From assembly GCF_001547995.1 (NCBI RefSeq), contig NZ_AP014690.1:2105001-2169000 (forward strand): a stretch of DNA of 64,000 bases, written 5' to 3'. The notes beneath the pieces were generated by a model. The model saw only the letters and a list, made by a program, of their open reading frames with translations. It was not told where the DNA came from and ran no database searches. Origin of the DNA: Asaia bogorensis NBRC 16594. Lineage in GTDB: Bacteria; Pseudomonadota; Alphaproteobacteria; Acetobacterales; Acetobacteraceae. How positions within the stretch are numbered: position 1 is the stretch's first letter; each line of letters starts with the position of its first letter. A program made the position numbers and the translations under genes. This document shows positions 47,646 to 55,578 of this stretch, one piece after another.

Positions 47646-48122
47646 TTACTTGACCGAGGTGATCGCGTTACGGTTCTGAGCCCATGCCTGCTCGTCGTCA
47701 CCATCAGCGGTCGGACGGTCCTTGCCGTAGGAGATCGTAGTGATGCGCGAAGGAGCAACGCCCTTGGCAACCAGATAGTCACGAGCCGCATTTGCACGAC
47801 GCTGGCCAAGCGCAATGTTGTACTCTTCCGTGCCACGGTCATCGCAGTTACCAGCGATTTCGACGCTGACCTGCGGGTAGCGGGCGAGCCATGCTGCCTG
47901 CTTGTCCAGAGTTGCCTGCGCGTCGCTGGAGAGCGTGTTGCGGTTCAGGTCAAAGAAGACGCGATCGCCGACATTGGCGACCAGATCGGCTTCGCTACCG
48001 GGCGCAGCGCCGGTTTCCTGAGCCGTTGCGCCTGCACCGGTCGATGCACCCTTGTTTGATTCGTCCGAGCATGCAGCCAGAACGACTGCAAGGCCAAGCG
48101 CACCGAGAAGCTTGAAATTCAT
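47646..48122 (-). CDS. pal: peptidoglycan-associated lipoprotein Pal
   Basis: Outer membrane lipoprotein that binds peptidoglycan and TolB. 158 residues: lipobox VLAAC with lipid-carrying Cys18, a short disordered linker, and an OmpA-like domain (FFDLNRNTLSSDAQATL, EIAGNCDDRGTEEYNIALGQRRA). The ATG at 48122 is used rather than an in-frame TTG at 48131. A 276-base gap to tolB with a hairpin suggests pal has its own promoter. Confidence 0.95.
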   Translation of the reverse strand: MNFKLLGALGLAVVLAACSDESNKGASTGAGATAQETGAAPGSEADLVANVGDRVFFDLNRNTLSSDAQATLDKQAAWLARYPQVSVEIAGNCDDRGTEEYNIALGQRRANAARDYLVAKGVAPSRITTISYGKDRPTADGDDEQAWAQNRNAITSVK

Positions 48123-48210
48123 TTTTGCCAACCCTGAATATAGTCCCCATCCGGGACCAGGAAGCGTGACGACAACTAATTACGAAGGTCGGAGTTCCCG
48201 TTTTGCTTGC

Positions 48211-48225
48211 TGGTTACCATAACCA
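48211..48225. promoter_or_regulatory. inverted repeat in the pal leader
   Basis: TGGTTA-CCA-TAACCA lies about 90 bases before the pal start. It could be an operator, but is short and may be chance. Confidence 0.25.
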
Positions 48226-48345
48226 TTGGGCCTTACCGATCCCGACGACCAAGATCGGCCATACTCATTCCCGCGAAGCGCGGTCAAGCGGCATGACTAC
48301 CATCGCGCACCAAGTCGCGTGGATTTCATTAGAAATTCAGAATTA

Positions 48346-48382
48346 GTGTCTCCGACGCCACAAAAAGCGGCGTCAGAGACAC
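48346..48382 (-). terminator. hairpin after tolB
   Basis: 14-base arms (48346-48359 and 48369-48382) with one mismatch and a nine-base loop follow the tolB stop. The minus strand continues with an A/T-rich but not T-only stretch. Confidence 0.6.
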
Positions 48383-48398
48383 AGCCTCACGGCTTAAT

Positions 48399-49778
48399 TC
48401 AGCCCTGAAGCGGCGACCAGGCCGGATCAGAAGCGCCCGTGCTGGTGCGTACGGGACGCTCATGGAATCCTGTGATATCGATCGTGCCGATTCCGCTAGA
48501 GAATCCGGCGCCCCCCGCCCCTGCTGCCGACTGGCGGCAGAAGGCGATAACGCGACCATTCGGACAGAAGGTCGGGCTCTCGACCGTAAAGCCCTCGGTC
48601 AGGATGCGCTCTCCCGTTCCGTCCGGCCCCATCACGCCCAGCGAGAAGCGACCATTGGCAATACGGGTGAAGGCAATCACATCACCACGGGGCGACCAGA
48701 CCGGCGACCCGTACGTGCCATGACCGTAGGAGATACGACGCGCGCCGCCGCCCGAAGGGCTCATGATGTAGAGCTGCGGCGATCCACCACGGTCAGAGTT
48801 GAACACGATCTGGCTGCCGTCAGGGCTGAAGCACGGGCTCGTATCGATCGCACCGGAATTAGTAATCTGGCGCTTGGAGCCCGAACCCAGATCGACAACG
48901 AAAATGTCCGACCCGCCACCACGCGTTGCAGAGAGCACAACCTGGCTGCCATTGGGGGAGAAACGGGGCGCAAAGGAGATGCCCTCGAATTCACCCAACA
49001 TACGCTGGCTGCCCGAGCCGAGATCAAACGTATAAACGCGCGGACGGTTATTGGCGTAGGACATGAACGCAATCTGGTCGCGCACCGGGTTGAAACGCGG
49101 TGTGAGCGTCAGCCATTGACCCGAGGTCAGCATGTGGCTGTTGGCGCCGTCCTGATCCATCACCGCAAGACGCGTGATCTGGTGATGGCGCGGGCCAGTA
49201 CGGGCGATATACGCAATGCGCGTATCGAAATAGCCCTTCTCACCCAGCATGCGCTCATAGATCACGTCAGCAATCGTATGGGCGATGCGACGCCAGTTGC
49301 CAGCTGAAGCCGTATAGGCCGTGCCCTGGATCTGCTCACCTGTCAGAACGTTCCACAGACGCATCTCGACGCGCGTGCTGCTCGAACCCGCAGCACTCCC
49401 CGTGACAGCGGCACGTGCACCCTGCGCCTTGAGCGCGGCAAAATCCGGCGTGCCAGAGGAGCCGGGCAGGATCGTAAACAGGCCGGTACTGTCGAGATCG
49501 GCAGAGACCACACTGGTGATCTGCTCGCCCAGTCCGGGACCGAAAGACGGGATGGAGATGGGAATAGGAGCGGTACGGGCCTGATCAACAGTGATCTCCG
49601 CCTCGCCGGGCGCATTGCCAGCGGCATTCTGCGCGAAGGCGCCAATCGGCGTGGCCAACAGACCACCAGCAGCAAGGGACGCGCCGAGAACCGAGCGTCG
49701 TGAGAACAAGGAGGAGAGGCTCTGCGCCTGGTCGTCGGTCAGCAGGGGCCTGTCGAAACTGAACGTATCGCGTGACAT
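48399..49778 (-). CDS. tolB: Tol-Pal system beta-propeller protein TolB
   Basis: Periplasmic protein that cycles between Pal and TolA. 459 residues: an N-terminal alpha/beta domain (IPSFGPGLGEQITSVVSADL) and a six-bladed propeller with repeats such as SYANNRPRVYTFDLGSG, FSPNGSQVVLSAT and FSPDGSQIVFNSDRGG. The signal region is unusual: a 27-residue leader, then SRRSVLGAS, a hydrophobic stretch and AFA cleavage, which looks like a twin-arginine signal. The start at 49778 is not certain; an ATG at 49811 is also in frame and better spaced from tolA. Confidence 0.94.
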   Translation of the reverse strand: MSRDTFSFDRPLLTDDQAQSLSSLFSRRSVLGASLAAGGLLATPIGAFAQNAAGNAPGEAEITVDQARTAPIPISIPSFGPGLGEQITSVVSADLDSTGLFTILPGSSGTPDFAALKAQGARAAVTGSAAGSSSTRVEMRLWNVLTGEQIQGTAYTASAGNWRRIAHTIADVIYERMLGEKGYFDTRIAYIARTGPRHHQITRLAVMDQDGANSHMLTSGQWLTLTPRFNPVRDQIAFMSYANNRPRVYTFDLGSGSQRMLGEFEGISFAPRFSPNGSQVVLSATRGGGSDIFVVDLGSGSKRQITNSGAIDTSPCFSPDGSQIVFNSDRGGSPQLYIMSPSGGGARRISYGHGTYGSPVWSPRGDVIAFTRIANGRFSLGVMGPDGTGERILTEGFTVESPTFCPNGRVIAFCRQSAAGAGGAGFSSGIGTIDITGFHERPVRTSTGASDPAWSPLQG

Positions 49779-49824
49779 GAATGCGGGTCTCTTGCGGTCT
49801 GGGAGGATCATGAACCTGAAAACC

Positions 49825-50820
49825 TCAGGGGCGGAACACGAATTTGAGCTCGTGCGTCTTGCCCAGAAGGTTCGAGGGGATGGGAAGTTTCGAGCAGGTC
49901 GGGCTGAGCACGGCATCGCGTGCACGCTCGGCCAGCGCCCGATAGGACGGGTCGGAAGCTGCCTTCGCCTGGGTGTCGGGAGCAAAACGCGCCATTCTCG
50001 CCTCTCCGGTCGCATCGATCGTCACGATCAGATGCGCGCTAAATGAGGCATAATTACGCGCTTCGGTATCTTCCGAATAACAACGGCGCACCGAGCCACC
50101 AATCGCCTTCTGCTGGGCAGAACTCAGCGCGTTGGTGATGTCGCCATTCGGCGCACCACCCCCGTTGGGCGCCCCGCCCTGCTGCGGGTTGGCGCGCGCC
50201 TTCGGCGGATGCGTCTGCTTCTGGTCAGCGCGCAACGCATCGAGTGTCGCGAGCAGCGAGTGCGAATCCGCCTGGGTCTTCTTCGCCGCATTGGGTTGCG
50301 TGATATGCGAGAAGGTCGGCGTTTCAGGCAGCTTATCCACTGGCTGTGTCTGGGGCGAAGGCGGCGCAACCTGCTTCGAAGCGGAAGGGGGAGACGGCTT
50401 GGGCGGCGAGGCCTTGATAGGCTCGGCCGAGTCGTCAACCATCTTCTGCGGTGTCTTCACGTCAGGCAGAGGCGGCGTCTTGCTTTCCGCCGGAGGCGGA
50501 ACGGGCGGCGGCGGCGGCGCAGGTGGTGGCGGCTCCTCCACAGGCTGAGGAGTCGGCGGCGTCGGAGCGGGCGGCGCGTCTGTCGGCGTAGGGGCTGGCG
50601 CCGGCGCTGGCTTGGGTGCTGGCGTATCGGCCTTGTGCGGCGTGGCAGGAGGACCGGAATCCTCGAAAGCCATCTCGATTGGCGGCGGTTCGGGGGGCTC
50701 GGGGGGCTTGCTCATGGGCAGCCGCACGAGAAGGAAGCCGATGAACAGCGCATGCGCTGCAACCGACGCTCCCAGCGCATAGCGGAAGCGCCGGACATCG
50801 GACCGACGGGGACGCAGCAA
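49825..50820 (-). CDS. tolA: TolA-type energy transducer with Pro-rich linker
   Basis: 331 residues: one membrane helix (about 14-34, YALGASVAAHALFIGFLLV), a linker of more than 100 residues made mostly of Pro, Ala and Glu, and a TolA/TonB-like C-terminal domain (about 225-331, SVRRCYSEDTEARNY, VTIDATGEARM). The linker lacks the long helix of E. coli TolA and resembles TonB, but the place in the Tol cluster argues for TolA. It starts with TTG at 50820: GAGGAG (50829-50834) is eight bases away and any later ATG would lose the membrane helix. Confidence 0.9.
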   Translation of the reverse strand: MLRPRRSDVRRFRYALGASVAAHALFIGFLLVRLPMSKPPEPPEPPPIEMAFEDSGPPATPHKADTPAPKPAPAPAPTPTDAPPAPTPPTPQPVEEPPPPAPPPPPVPPPAESKTPPLPDVKTPQKMVDDSAEPIKASPPKPSPPSASKQVAPPSPQTQPVDKLPETPTFSHITQPNAAKKTQADSHSLLATLDALRADQKQTHPPKARANPQQGGAPNGGGAPNGDITNALSSAQQKAIGGSVRRCYSEDTEARNYASFSAHLIVTIDATGEARMARFAPDTQAKAASDPSYRALAERARDAVLSPTCSKLPIPSNLLGKTHELKFVFRP

Positions 50821-50837
50821 GGCTGCTTCTCCTCTGG

Positions 50838-51272
50838 TTACTGGCCCGCGGCGGGCTGCTGGGCGAGCAGCGCCACGTGCGTGAAGCCACCTGAGGTAAT
50901 CTTCCCCATGATGTCCATCACCTGTCCGTAATTGATATGAGCATCAGCGCGGACGAAGATGCGATGCTCCCTGTCGTTCTGTGCGGCCTGCTGAAGCTGG
51001 GCGACGAGCTGGTCGGCCGAAACCGGGTCATCTCCCAGATAGGTCCCACCATCGGCCTTGATCGAGACCGTTATGGGTTTGGTATCAGCATTGAGCGGGC
51101 TGGCATCGGTCTTGGGGAGATCCACATTCACGCCGCTCGTCATCATGGGGGCTGTCACCATGAAGATGATGAGCAGCACAAGCATGACGTCCACCAGCGG
51201 TGTGACGTTGATTTCCGACGCCGGGCGTCGCCTGCGGCCGCGTGCGGGGCCGCCCCCTGCAGACATGCCCAT
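50838..51272 (-). CDS. tolR: Tol-Pal system protein TolR
   Basis: ExbD/TolR family inner membrane protein, 144 residues, with a basic N-terminus (ARGRRRRPASEINVTPLVDVML), one membrane helix holding the proton-pathway Asp (LVDVMLVLLIIFMV), and a periplasmic domain (DQLVAQLQQAAQNDREHRIFVRAD). It works with TolQ as a proton-driven motor for TolA. It lies five bases after tolQ. Confidence 0.96.
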   Translation of the reverse strand: MGMSAGGGPARGRRRRPASEINVTPLVDVMLVLLIIFMVTAPMMTSGVNVDLPKTDASPLNADTKPITVSIKADGGTYLGDDPVSADQLVAQLQQAAQNDREHRIFVRADAHINYGQVMDIMGKITSGGFTHVALLAQQPAAGQ

Positions 51273-51277
51273 GGGTC

Positions 51278-51994
51278 TTAGCTCCGCTCTTCCGACTGTC
51301 GCGACAGGATCGCGGCAAATTCGGTACCGAACGCATCCATGCGCTCAGCGAAATGATCAAGGGCAGAGCTGGTCACGTTATAAGCCACATAGGCCGGAAT
51401 TGCTGTGACGAGGCCAATTGCCGTTGCGAAAAGGGCTTCGGAAATACCGGGAGCCACAACAGCGAGGTTCGTGTTGTGCATGGCCGCGATCGAGCCGAAG
51501 GCATGCATGATGCCCCACACCGTGCCGAATAGACCGACAAACGGGGCAACGGGACCAATCGTGGCGAGAGCCACCACGCGACGGCTCAGCCGATCCATTT
51601 CACGGGCGACCGTGATGTTGATCGCGCGATCCACGCGATCACGCACACCACCGCGCGCCAGATCGATCCCCGTGATGCGGGCGGAGCGGCGCCATTCGCC
51701 CATGGCCGCACCAAAGACGGCAGCCATCGGGTGGAGCGGCTTAGCCCCGTCGGAATCGTAAAGATCCTCCAGGCTGCCGCCAGACCAGAAACGATCCTCG
51801 AATTCCGTCGCTTCGCGATTGACGCGGCGAATCAGGATGATCTTCTCGATGATCACGGCCCAGACGAAGGCGCTGCACAAGATCAGCCCCACCATGACCA
51901 GCTGCACCACGATGGATGCATGCAGGAACAAGTCCAACGGTGACAAACCAGAAGCGGCGGCCCCAAGGTCAGCCGCATTTACCGCTCGATCCAA
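51278..51994 (-). CDS. tolQ: Tol-Pal system protein TolQ
   Basis: MotA/TolQ/ExbB proton channel, 238 residues, three membrane helices (about 20-45, 145-165, 180-200) with VGLFGTVWGIMHAF and GISEALFATAIGLVTAIPAYVAYN. The start codon is TTG at 51994: a perfect AGGAGG (52000-52005) lies five bases away and the next in-frame ATG would cut into helix 1. It is the first gene of tolQRAB, 99 bases after ybgC. Confidence 0.95.
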   Translation of the reverse strand: MDRAVNAADLGAAASGLSPLDLFLHASIVVQLVMVGLILCSAFVWAVIIEKIILIRRVNREATEFEDRFWSGGSLEDLYDSDGAKPLHPMAAVFGAAMGEWRRSARITGIDLARGGVRDRVDRAINITVAREMDRLSRRVVALATIGPVAPFVGLFGTVWGIMHAFGSIAAMHNTNLAVVAPGISEALFATAIGLVTAIPAYVAYNVTSSALDHFAERMDAFGTEFAAILSRQSEERS

Positions 51995-52093
51995 AAAAAC
52001 CTCCTGAGGCTTCGTTCTGCGTCACGCCTATACAGTGCATGCCTCATACGCGCCTATCCCGAATCGTCACGCATCATCACATGCCGCCTGTCC

Positions 52094-52507
52094 TCAGGTC
52101 TGGCTCGACAATGCCTCCAAGGATGCACGCCATCGCGGCGGAATTCGGGCAGGCCGCCCGGAATTCTGCATGATGCATGCCAGCTCGACTGTCAGCGTGG
52201 CGGCGTGCATGTCGCCACACGACACGATCTGACGCAACTGGCAACGTGCAGAGCCAACAGATTCAATCGTGGTTGTGATCTCTGCCCAGTCATCCAGGCG
52301 TAATGGGCGTAGATACTCCACCGTAAGCTTCGTTACGACAAAGACGAGACCCGTTTCTTCCTGCAACATCGAAACGGGTGTGCCTGACATACGCAGGGCC
52401 TCGGTTCGTGCCCGCTCGGCAAAGGCCAGATAGCGGGCGTGGTAAACAATTCCGCCCGCATCCGTATCTTCGTAATAGACACGATAACCGATCTTATGAA
52501 CCTTCAT
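52094..52507 (-). CDS. ybgC: acyl-CoA thioesterase YbgC
   Basis: Hot-dog-fold thioesterase of the Tol-Pal cluster, 137 residues. The catalytic signature [25 protein letters not shown] holds the conserved Asp. It acts on acyl-CoA or acyl-ACP and is linked to membrane phospholipid metabolism. It starts 14 bases inside ruvB and precedes tolQ. Confidence 0.94.
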   Translation of the reverse strand: MKVHKIGYRVYYEDTDAGGIVYHARYLAFAERARTEALRMSGTPVSMLQEETGLVFVVTKLTVEYLRPLRLDDWAEITTTIESVGSARCQLRQIVSCGDMHAATLTVELACIMQNSGRPARIPPRWRASLEALSSQT

Positions 52508-53552
52508 CGCTCTCCCTCAACAGATCGAACTGTGCCTCACTGGCCGAGGCCGGCGCCGCAAGGCCGAGATGGGTCCAGCCACGCTCTCCAAGCATGCGCC
52601 CCCGCGAGGTGCGCAGCACAAGCCCTTCCTGAATCAGATAGGGCTCGATCACATCTTCTAGCGTGTCACGCGCCTCAGCCAGCGCCGCAGCCAGGGTCTC
52701 GACTCCGACAGGGCCACCATGATGATGCTCGGCAATGCGCTTGAGATAGCGCCTGTCCATGGCATCCAGCCCGACCGAATCGACTTCAAGCCTCGTGAGC
52801 GCGGCATCAGCCATCACGCGCGTGATCGCCCGGTCATGCGGCGCCCCCACAGCAGCGAAATCACGCACACGACGCAGGAGCCTGCCCGCAATACGCGGTG
52901 TCCCACGCGAGCGCCTCGCGATTTCCTCTGCCCCTTCCTCGGTCAGGTTCATGCCCAGCTTGGCGGCGCCACGGGACACGATCAGCCGCAGTTCCTCAGG
53001 CGTATAGAACACGAGCCTCAGCGGGATACCGAAACGGTCGCGCAGAGGTGTCGCAAGCAGGCCTGCCCTCGTTGTGGCCGCAACAAGGGTAAAAGGCGCC
53101 AGATCGATACGCACCGAGCGAGCGGCTGGCCCCTCGCCGATAATCAGATCGAGCTGGAAATCCTCCATCGCCGGATAGAGCACTTCCTCGATGGCAGGTT
53201 GCAGACGATGGATCTCGTCAATGAACAGCACATCATTGGGCTGCAGATTGGTCAGAATGGCTGCAAGATCACCCGCGCGCTGAATCACCGGACCCGATGT
53301 GGCACGAAACCCCACGCCAAGCTCGCGCGCCACAATCTGTGCCAGCGTCGTCTTGCCGAGGCCCGGTGGCCCGTGCAGCAGGACATGGTCCAGCGCCTCG
53401 CCCCGGCTGCGGGCTGCCTGGATGAAAACGGACAGGTTTTCGCGGCTGGCCCGCTGCCCAGTGAAGTCATCGAGCGTCTGGGGACGCAAACCGTGATCGG
53501 TATCTTCCATACGACGCTCGGGGGTCAGTGGGCCTCTATCCGTGTCATTCAT
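52494..53552 (-). CDS. ruvB: Holliday junction branch migration helicase RuvB
   Basis: AAA+ motor of the RuvAB complex, 352 residues. [15 protein letters not shown], Walker [13 protein letters not shown], Walker B FIDEIHRL, sensor and arginine finger region [13 protein letters not shown], and a C-terminal winged helix are all intact. It lies 55 bases after ruvA, in the conserved order ruvC-ruvA-ruvB. Confidence 0.97.
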   Translation of the reverse strand: MNDTDRGPLTPERRMEDTDHGLRPQTLDDFTGQRASRENLSVFIQAARSRGEALDHVLLHGPPGLGKTTLAQIVARELGVGFRATSGPVIQRAGDLAAILTNLQPNDVLFIDEIHRLQPAIEEVLYPAMEDFQLDLIIGEGPAARSVRIDLAPFTLVAATTRAGLLATPLRDRFGIPLRLVFYTPEELRLIVSRGAAKLGMNLTEEGAEEIARRSRGTPRIAGRLLRRVRDFAAVGAPHDRAITRVMADAALTRLEVDSVGLDAMDRRYLKRIAEHHHGGPVGVETLAAALAEARDTLEDVIEPYLIQEGLVLRTSRGRMLGERGWTHLGLAAPASASEAQFDLLRESDEGS

Positions 53553-53607
53553 GCTCTCGCCCCTGTTCCCCTGCTGCTGGTCTCATTTGACCGGGCCATG
53601 CCTTGCG

Positions 53608-54213
53608 TCATCGCGCCAGATCCTTGAGCGCCAGACGAATGACCTTGTCCAGCGTTGCCCCCTCATGCTCGACCAGAATGCGACTGAGCACAGGCCAGGC
53701 CTCGGCGCGGCGGAAACCGAGACCGGCCAGTGCCTGCAACGCGTCACTTTCCACAGAGCCTGCATTGCCCGTGACGCTACGCCCGACCGCAGTCGCGCCG
53801 CCTGCGGGCATTTTGCCCACCTTGCTTTTGAGCTCTGTCACGATGCGCTCGGCCAGACGGACACCAACGCCCGCCGCACGGGTCAGCGCCGCCTTGTCGC
53901 CAGCGCTGATGGACAGAACCAGGTCGCCCGGTGTCGCCACAGAAAGAATGGCCAGCGCCACCTTGGCCCCGACACCCTGAACGGTGGTTAGCAGACGGAA
54001 CCATTCCTGCTCATCCGAAGTCAGGAAGCCGAAAAGCTGGATTGCGTCCTCGCGCACCACGGTCTCAATGAGCAGTCGTGTCTTTTCAGGGGCCGCAGGC
54101 AGATTTGCCAGGGTCCGGCTCGACGCCGAGACGAGATAGCCCACGCCATTGACGTCGAGAATACAGCGATCCGTATCCGTGCTTACCACGATACCTGTCA
54201 GTAGCCCGATCAT
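53608..54213 (-). CDS. ruvA: Holliday junction binding protein RuvA
   Basis: Junction-binding tetramer subunit, 201 residues from the ATG at 54213, preceded by GAGG. OB-fold N-terminus (MIGLLTGIVVSTDTD, EDAIQLFGFLT), helix-hairpin-helix pair (LLTTVQGVGAKVALAIL, LTRAAGVGVRLAERIV) and the RuvB-binding domain III (ALAGLGFRRAEAWPVL) are visible. Confidence 0.96.
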   Translation of the reverse strand: MIGLLTGIVVSTDTDRCILDVNGVGYLVSASSRTLANLPAAPEKTRLLIETVVREDAIQLFGFLTSDEQEWFRLLTTVQGVGAKVALAILSVATPGDLVLSISAGDKAALTRAAGVGVRLAERIVTELKSKVGKMPAGGATAVGRSVTGNAGSVESDALQALAGLGFRRAEAWPVLSRILVEHEGATLDKVIRLALKDLAR

Positions 54214-54289
54214 GCCCACCTCACTTTACGCGTCATGGCACCCCGCCCCGAGCCCTGTTGTCTTGTTATCAATCAGGCTGCGAGCCCGA

Positions 54290-54796
54290 TCAGGCCATAC
54301 GCCTGCCAGACATGACCTGCCGCGCCGTCTCCCGGTGATGGGCGTGGCAGATCGCCACCGCCAGCGCATCGGATGCATCCGCCTTGTGAATGACCGCACC
54401 CGGCAGGAGGCGCTTGACCATCATGGTCACCTGCTCCTTCGTGGCGGCCCCGGTGCCGACAACGGATTTCTTGACCATCATGGCGCCGTATTCCGCCACG
54501 GGCAGCCCTTCATAGGCCGGCGTCAGCAAGGCGACACCGCGCGCATAACCGAGCTTGAGAGTCGAAGCTCCGTTGCGGTTGACATATGTTTCCTCAACCG
54601 CCGCTTCGGCAGGCCGATAATCGCGTATCAGCTTCTGCAGGGCACCATGAAGCTCGCACAAGCGCAGCGGTACAGACTCGGCGCCATCCGTGGCAATTAC
54701 GCCGGAGGCGACGTGCTGCAACCGGTTGCCTTCGACATCAATCAGCCCCCAGCCCATGAAACGCAGGCCGGGATCGATACCGAGCAGACGGATCAA
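54290..54796 (-). CDS. ruvC: crossover junction endodeoxyribonuclease RuvC
   Basis: Cuts Holliday junctions after branch migration. 168 residues with the RNase H-like acidic residues in [26 protein letters not shown] and the C-terminal [17 protein letters not shown]. The start appears to be TTG at 54796, which overlaps the yebC stop (TTGA); no ATG or GTG is nearby, so translation is probably coupled to yebC. Confidence 0.95.
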   Translation of the reverse strand: MIRLLGIDPGLRFMGWGLIDVEGNRLQHVASGVIATDGAESVPLRLCELHGALQKLIRDYRPAEAAVEETYVNRNGASTLKLGYARGVALLTPAYEGLPVAEYGAMMVKKSVVGTGAATKEQVTMMVKRLLPGAVIHKADASDALAVAICHAHHRETARQVMSGRRMA

Positions 54797-55542
54797 GCAG
54801 CGAGTGCCTGGGCAACGTCGTCGGGAATGTCGAAATTCGCGTAGACGGCCTGGATGTCGTCATTGTCTTCCAGAACGTCGATGAGTTTGAGCACCGAGCG
54901 TGCCTTTTCCTCATCCAGTGTCACGGTGTTTTCCGGGCGCCAGTCAAGCTTGGCCGAGCTTGGCTCGCCAAAACGTGCTTCGAGCGCATCACGCACTGCA
55001 AAGAGGTTTTCCATGGCGCAGGTGATCTCGTGGCCATCAGCCATGAGCTCGGCATTATCGGCACCCGCCTCAATGGCCGCATCCAGCATGTCTTCCTCGG
55101 AAGCCGCGGCAACCGGGTAGGTAACGACCCCCAGACGCTGGAACATGAAGGACACGGAGTTGCTCTCGCCCATCGACCCGCCATGCTTGGAGAACGCAGC
55201 ACGCACTTCGCTCGCGGTACGGTTGCGGTTATCCGTCAGCCCCTCGACGATCACGGCAACACCCGCCGGGCCATAGCCCTCGTAGCGGACTTCCACGTAA
55301 TCCTCACCGCCACCGGCACCACTGGCCTTCTTGATGGCACGCTCGACATTGTCCTTGGGCATGTTGGCTTCACGGGCCGCAATCATGGCGGCGCGCAGGC
55401 GCGGGTTGGATGACGGATCAGGCAGGCCCGAGCGCGCAGCAACCGTGATTTCACGCAGGATCTTCGCAAACTGCTTGGCACGCTTGGCGTCCTGCGCACC
55501 TTTGCGATGCATGATGTTCTTGAATTGCGAATGACCGGCCAT
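54793..55542 (-). CDS. yebC: YebC/PmpR family regulatory or translation factor
   Basis: 249 residues, full length, starting [23 protein letters not shown], with [16 protein letters not shown] and [17 protein letters not shown]. The family was described as transcriptional regulators; recent work shows that YebC-type proteins help ribosomes through difficult Pro-containing stretches. The nearby Pro-rich TolA shows there are such targets, but that link is speculation. GGAGG lies five bases before the ATG. It is followed by ruvC, as in most bacteria. Confidence 0.96.
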   Translation of the reverse strand: MAGHSQFKNIMHRKGAQDAKRAKQFAKILREITVAARSGLPDPSSNPRLRAAMIAAREANMPKDNVERAIKKASGAGGGEDYVEVRYEGYGPAGVAVIVEGLTDNRNRTASEVRAAFSKHGGSMGESNSVSFMFQRLGVVTYPVAAASEEDMLDAAIEAGADNAELMADGHEITCAMENLFAVRDALEARFGEPSSAKLDWRPENTVTLDEEKARSVLKLIDVLEDNDDIQAVYANFDIPDDVAQALAA

Positions 55543-55578
55543 CAGAGCCTCCTAAACCGTATGACTGTTCGTTCTTCT

